Below, in pieces: positions 59,662 to 64,000 of a stretch of DNA of 64,000 nt. Both the position numbers and the translations under genes were made by a program. The notes below the pieces were generated by a model. It was not told where the DNA came from. It saw nothing but the letters and a program-made list of their open reading frames with translations, and searched no databases. Position 1 is the first letter of the stretch. The number at the start of each line of letters is the position of its first letter. Source of the stretch: Pyrrhosoma nymphula (lineage: Eukaryota > Arthropoda > Insecta > Odonata > Coenagrionidae); contig OY754331.1 in assembly GCA_963573305.1 (NCBI GenBank), positions 12,124,868 through 12,188,867 on the forward strand, given 5' to 3'.

Positions 59662-60311
59662 CTTTGTCCATCTTCGCCTCTGTTCTTGCATTCGCCGTTA
59701 AAGATATTCGGTAAGAAGAATTTATGGCAACTAGATGTCTCTATCCGAAGAGTCTTATTTCTCTAATTTCGTTCTTATTATACTTACATCTTTAATTTCG
59801 TATTTTTTTGGCACTACTGATGAGGTATGGGGTTAAAAAAAGCAGCCTCCGTGTTCAATTGTAACTCGTGTTATCTGATATTTCAAATTACCCTAGCCAA
59901 GCGAACCCTCTAGTCCCTAGGGGCTCTATCGCTCGTCCTTCTAACGGTTGTGTAGCATTTTTGGCTCGCCTTGAATGAAAACGCGTGGCTTTCCTTTGCA
60001 ATGGTAGTTGACTTGGCTGATTAAATATTTCTGCCCTTGGTCTCAGCCGTTGCAGCGCTTACGACGTGAGTCGTGTCGGGAGAGGAGGGCATCGTTCTTT
60101 CGCTTCTCCGTTCTAGGACCCTAGGCTAATGCGATGAGCGCTTTATTTATTCAAGTGACTCTAATAAAATTTTAATAATATTTTGAATGTGATTCCTCCA
60201 TGATAGCTAATAAAACGCAGGTTTTCGATACAGCGAAGAACGTGCAATGGCTGGAGAAAGTTTGAGAACGGATTTGCTTCATCGTACAATGAATGAGTGC
60301 CTACAATGTAT
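59662..60311. other. Nothing recognised
   Basis: No coding or repeat signal. Confidence 0.4.
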
Positions 60312-60852
60312 TTAAGGTGGTTCCACCGTAAAATGACTTAAATGTCATTTTATTCATATTCTGCCTACTTATAGAAAAAGCTGTCCTCTATCTGATATGA
60401 ACAACAAAATAATACCTTTCCACGCTATTTTATTCTATAATTGAACTTAAAATTACATGGTGTTCAATGGGGGAATGAGAGAAACACGGGGAAAAATAGT
60501 ATTTTTCCATAAAATATAAATACCATTTTCGCGGAAAACTGTCTCTAAGTAGAAAATAATCGAGAGAAATTGAATAAAAATAAAATACAAGCATCTTACC
60601 ACCTTATTTTTCTAGTTATTGATGAATTACTGCCGTAATTGAAGTCAAAATGCGGTAATTCGTAGTAAATGGCGCTGCAGTTGGCTCGTTTAAAGTACAT
60701 TCTTGGAATAATCTGCATATTTTGTACCTTACTTTTGGGTTTCTATAGGTAACGCATTGCATCAGTGAAAGCAGGATTTTTTTGACAAAATATCAAAAAT
60801 GTGGAATTTAGTATTTGTTTTGACTCACACAGTCGCGGCGGAACCTCCTTAA
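60312..60852 (-). mobile_element. TTAA-flanked MITE, copy 2 (533 bp)
   Basis: The element 60316-60848 lies between TTAA copies (60312-60315 and 60849-60852). It is the reverse-orientation relative of 50260-50810. Shared blocks include TCCACCTTA-like ends, CTGATATGAACAACAAAATA and GACTCACACAGTCGCGGCGG. Confidence 0.87.
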
Positions 60853-61069
60853 TTTTTTATGGCATGCCCTAAGTCGGAAAAGAAATAGACTGGAAGATAA
60901 AATGGGATTATTGGTGGGTATTATAGTCACTTCTTGGCAATCGGTGCTCGTTGCCTTTGAGTAGTTACTGGATATTCGTTTATCTTTTTTCATCTCAATT
61001 GATTACGAAAATCAGCTGTTTGCATGGTGGAAAGAACGGCGCGGAAAGCGGAAAATGGAAAAGTATTGA
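60853..61069. other. Short flank
   Basis: Nothing recognised. Confidence 0.4.
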
Positions 61070-61790
61070 GCCAATAAATAAACATTTATTAGCTCTAGGT
61101 ACAATACCTTTAAGAGCACCAATATTACAATGACAATTGTGGTGAGCTTAAACAACCAACATAGTATCAAACATAAACAATGAGTACAAGCATATTTGAA
61201 AACATATCAATACAAAGAGAATACAAAAATTATTATGCATATTCATATCACAAAATAACGAAAAAACCCAACAATAAAAGACATTTTAATGAACATTGCA
61301 CAAGAACAAAGTAGGAAACGGATGGTGATATGTAGATATAACAATGTTAATTAGAAATTTATGTCTATATGTGAAAGGTAAGAATAAAGTTTCGTTTTGA
61401 ATGACTGCCTGTTTATACTGTTCTTTATGTCTAAAGAGACAAAATTACATAATTTTGTGGATTTGACCAGGAAAGAGTTGTGGTATTTGGTGGTTCTATG
61501 GGTGGGGCAATATGAATCAGATGCTTCACTCCTTGTATTCATATTACGGGACTGAGGTTGGTGTGTAAACATGTCCATCAAATATTTAGGTTCTGTAACG
61601 GAAAATAAGGAGAACTGGAAGACGCTTAGCAAGTAATTACGCCTGCCCTTGACAGTTAGCCAAGATAGTTTTTCCCTATACGAAGAAACATGTTCATCAT
61701 ATCGAAGGTTAAAAATGAATAAAGCCAATCGCAGGTCGGCGGAGAGAGAAGGGATGAACAGAGGAACAAATAGAATTTTTACATTTCCTG
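61070..61790 (-). pseudogene. Non-LTR retrotransposon RT C-terminus and 3' UTR
   Basis: The frame 61351-61728 (extending a little upstream) reads FNLRYDEHVSSYREKLSWL, then RRNYLLSVFQFSLF, EPKYLMDMF, TRSEASDSYCPTHRTTKYHN and FKTKLYSYLSHIDINF. This order (HVSPYR-like block, P-x-YL, TR...P.H.T, final FK..L..YL) is the usual C-terminal part of Jockey/CR1-type RTs. Catalytic motifs are missing, so it is 5'-truncated. The 3' UTR runs to about 61070, where minus-strand AATAAATGTTTATTTATT supplies a polyadenylation-like signal. The element is distinct from those at 28 and 35 kb. Confidence 0.8.
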
Positions 61791-62020
61791 CATTCTGCTA
61801 GAGGACTGTGATGTCTTGGGTAAAAGAAAACCTATATTATATGTGTTTGCAAAAACGATGCAGAAACAATTTTGTAGCCACACACACTTAATATTTAGAC
61901 ACTCTTTGCGTGTAAATGAAGTTATTTATTACACTACAAAATTTCCTATTTCAGTGTATTTTTTGGAATGTAATTAATCACATGATATTAATTTATTATA
62001 CATGAATATATTTTCCCTCA
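61791..62020. other. Nothing recognised
   Basis: AT-rich, with no signal. Confidence 0.4.
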
Positions 62021-62201
62021 CTTATCATCAGGGGCGGATTAAGGCCGTTTTTTTGTGTTGGGGGCGGATTACTACTTTCTGGGGGCCTGTGTAGTGTGGA
62101 ATAACTTATAATTACAATTTTTTCTTCAATCTTACCAGGAATTGCGTGGTAGGGGCGGCCTCTCATTCTGCAATCCTTTCAAAACCACCCCTGCTTATCA
62201 T
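62021..62201. mobile_element. hAT-type MITE with perfect 8-bp target duplication
   Basis: The element 62029-62193 starts CAGGGGCGGATT and ends with the complement of CAGGGGTGGTTT. These are imperfect 12-bp terminal inverted repeats of the CAGGGG type usual for hAT transposons. CTTATCAT occurs exactly at 62021-62028 and 62194-62201, the 8-bp duplication expected of hAT. At 165 bp it has no coding capacity. Confidence 0.92.
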
Positions 62202-64000
62202 ACGTATTTACACAAATGAACACCCCAGGTCGATATCATTTCCTATTTTCTTCGAACTCACACCACATTGAGGAAGATCTATTGTGATATATGGGGATAG
62301 AAAAGATCTAGGTATCACTTTAATTATTTATATTGTCCCTTCGATTTGGCAATTCAGCGATTGGCTGAGTTACTGCAGTTTGAGGCTTGTGTGATTAAGG
62401 TGTGAGCAATTTTCAAGTCCTCAGCATTTAATTCAAAGGTAGCGGGCGAAACATGATGGAACTCCTTCATAATGATTCAAAAGTGAAAATTAATGGATAT
62501 AGTACGCCCTCTTTATTTAACAATATGTGTTTCGGCTTCAGATACACAGGAAAGGTTCCAGCAATATTTTATTTAATGACCGGTTGTCCATTTATGCTGT
62601 CGAAGGCGTAGGCGTGATGAATACTTAACCGAAAATAATAAAATATTACCAGCAATGTCTATTATTTTTTATTTATATTAACATTGCGCGCACAGTACCG
62701 CTTTAGCTTCATCTTCCGTCCGATTTCATTAAGCAAGTAGAAGTGTGAAGTCCCCAGAAGCAAGTAATGAGGGGGAAAGGGTTTGTAGGAAACGTACAAT
62801 TCTTTACGAAATATCAAGAACCAGCTCAAAAACTCCGATAAATGATGCTTGAAGTATAGCGGTGTTGCCAAGCGTTCCAATCTCGCGCAGGAGGCAATTC
62901 TCGGACTGAGTTAGTCCCCGAGGCTCGACTTATGAATACAAACTTTTAGTTCCGTTCTACACCACACTTAGACCGGATTAAGATAAACCTCCTAACCGCA
63001 GGTTTAATTTGAAATCAATGAATAAGGCCACTAAATTTTAAAGTGGATTTTATAGGTTTATATATCTTTAGATTATCCCCCTTAATGATAAGGTCGTGAT
63101 ATTTTCTCGAAACGCGTAGAAAAAATATAATTTACCTTCAATCGTTCGCTAAATGCCAAGGGCGTACGCCGTGACCCCATTAAGAATGCTACGGAGGCCA
63201 GCGTGAGTCTCTCAGCAGTTTAGATAAAAATTGAATACACGATCGATACCATATTTTGATATTTATTCACGTGAGAGGGCATAGGAGTGTAAAGAGAGAG
63301 GATTAGGAGATGAGAGGGATGGAGACACGCAAGGCATGGAATGGGATGGAATGAGATGAGGAGTGAATGAGATGGGATGCAAAGACACCTCTGTTCCTCC
63401 CCATTGGAACTCGGAGGTGATGTGCAGGAGGAAGGAGTGACAATGGATTTCGGACCCTGGATTCTTCCGTGACCTCCTTCGCACGGTCACCCCTTCAGCA
63501 CCTCACTCTCCTCTAATGAAAAGAAAGAAGAAAAAGTTGCCCCTTCCTCCCTCTTTCCTCCCCTCCCTCCCCGGAACAAAGATCGGAGAAAAAGAGCGGA
63601 GACTAAGTGGAAAGAGTCGCGCAAGAACTCTCCCAATATTTTCGGAGAACTTATTCTCGGTGGAACAAAGCTTCGTCGCTTTCCGATTCATTTAAGATTT
63701 ATGCTTTACAGTTCCAGACCACTGGAATAAAAGAAAAAAAAAACCTTTAGTTACGTTTTGAAAACAAATATTGGATAAAATTAGAACGGTTGAAGATAAA
63801 AACTCATTGTTTTTGATAGCTCCAGGCTTTTCTCGATTTTCCGATATTTTCATGTGGAAATTTATGCCTATTATAGTTAAGTACTTAGGTACATATTGAT
63901 GGCGCCGATGCATTGAAACTAACTGTGCAAAAATGAGCTTCGGTGGAAGTATACATAGTATTATATCCGCAGTAAGGAGACATAAGAGTTAAACTACCTC
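62202..64000. other. Unassigned stretch with purine-rich patch (about 63270-63610)
   Basis: AT-rich except for the GA/CT-rich patch. Short minus-strand frames there are compositional. No gene recognised up to the window end. Confidence 0.4.

Overview
The window looks like non-coding DNA from an arthropod genome, most likely an insect. I recognise no host protein-coding gene, rRNA gene or intact tRNA gene. Nearly everything supportable is transposable-element sequence or simple repeat in an AT-rich background, broken every few kilobases by short CpG-rich patches with strong purine/pyrimidine strand bias. The evidence for an arthropod is a mariner with arthropod-type ends, CR1-like non-LTR elements with a hexamer tail, and an ORF1 that joins a PHD finger to an FP25-like C-terminal part.

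Non-LTR retrotransposons. The best preserved is a minus-strand CR1-like element (28267-31231). Its endonuclease and reverse transcriptase are broken only by one frameshift, and it ends in five ATCTAC units. Truncated relatives of the same element lie at 1396-1761 and 44400-44688, and a related 3' end lies at 53924-54098. Other elements are a two-ORF element with scattered stops (54136-56570), an open RT C-terminus (35546-36442), a C-terminal RT tail (43330-43880), another RT C-terminus (61070-61790) and an old RT core (2170-2935). A copia-type gag fragment lies at 44692-44945.

DNA transposons. These are an internally deleted mariner (26127-26698, TA duplication), a 165-bp hAT-type MITE (62029-62193, perfect 8-bp duplication), two inverted copies of a TTAA-flanked MITE (50260-50810 and 60316-60848), and two long-inverted-repeat elements (402-786 and 13063-13597).

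The most unusual content is a set of small foldback elements at 5117, 9740, 15168, 16061, 19416, 24600, 27588, 32068, 38601 and 59540. Each is a long hairpin. Most carry a shared roughly 40-nt tail on one side (core TTCCRCCAARTTACGCC) and are bounded by direct repeats of 6-14 bp. Several of these loci, plus 17786 and 23342, carry a core CTGANGA-N-helix-GAAA that resembles the hammerhead ribozyme core with one extra nucleotide. My inference is that these are short Penelope-like or SINE-like retroelements whose 5' ends folded back during copying. No alignment or identity value was computed; all similarities were read by eye.
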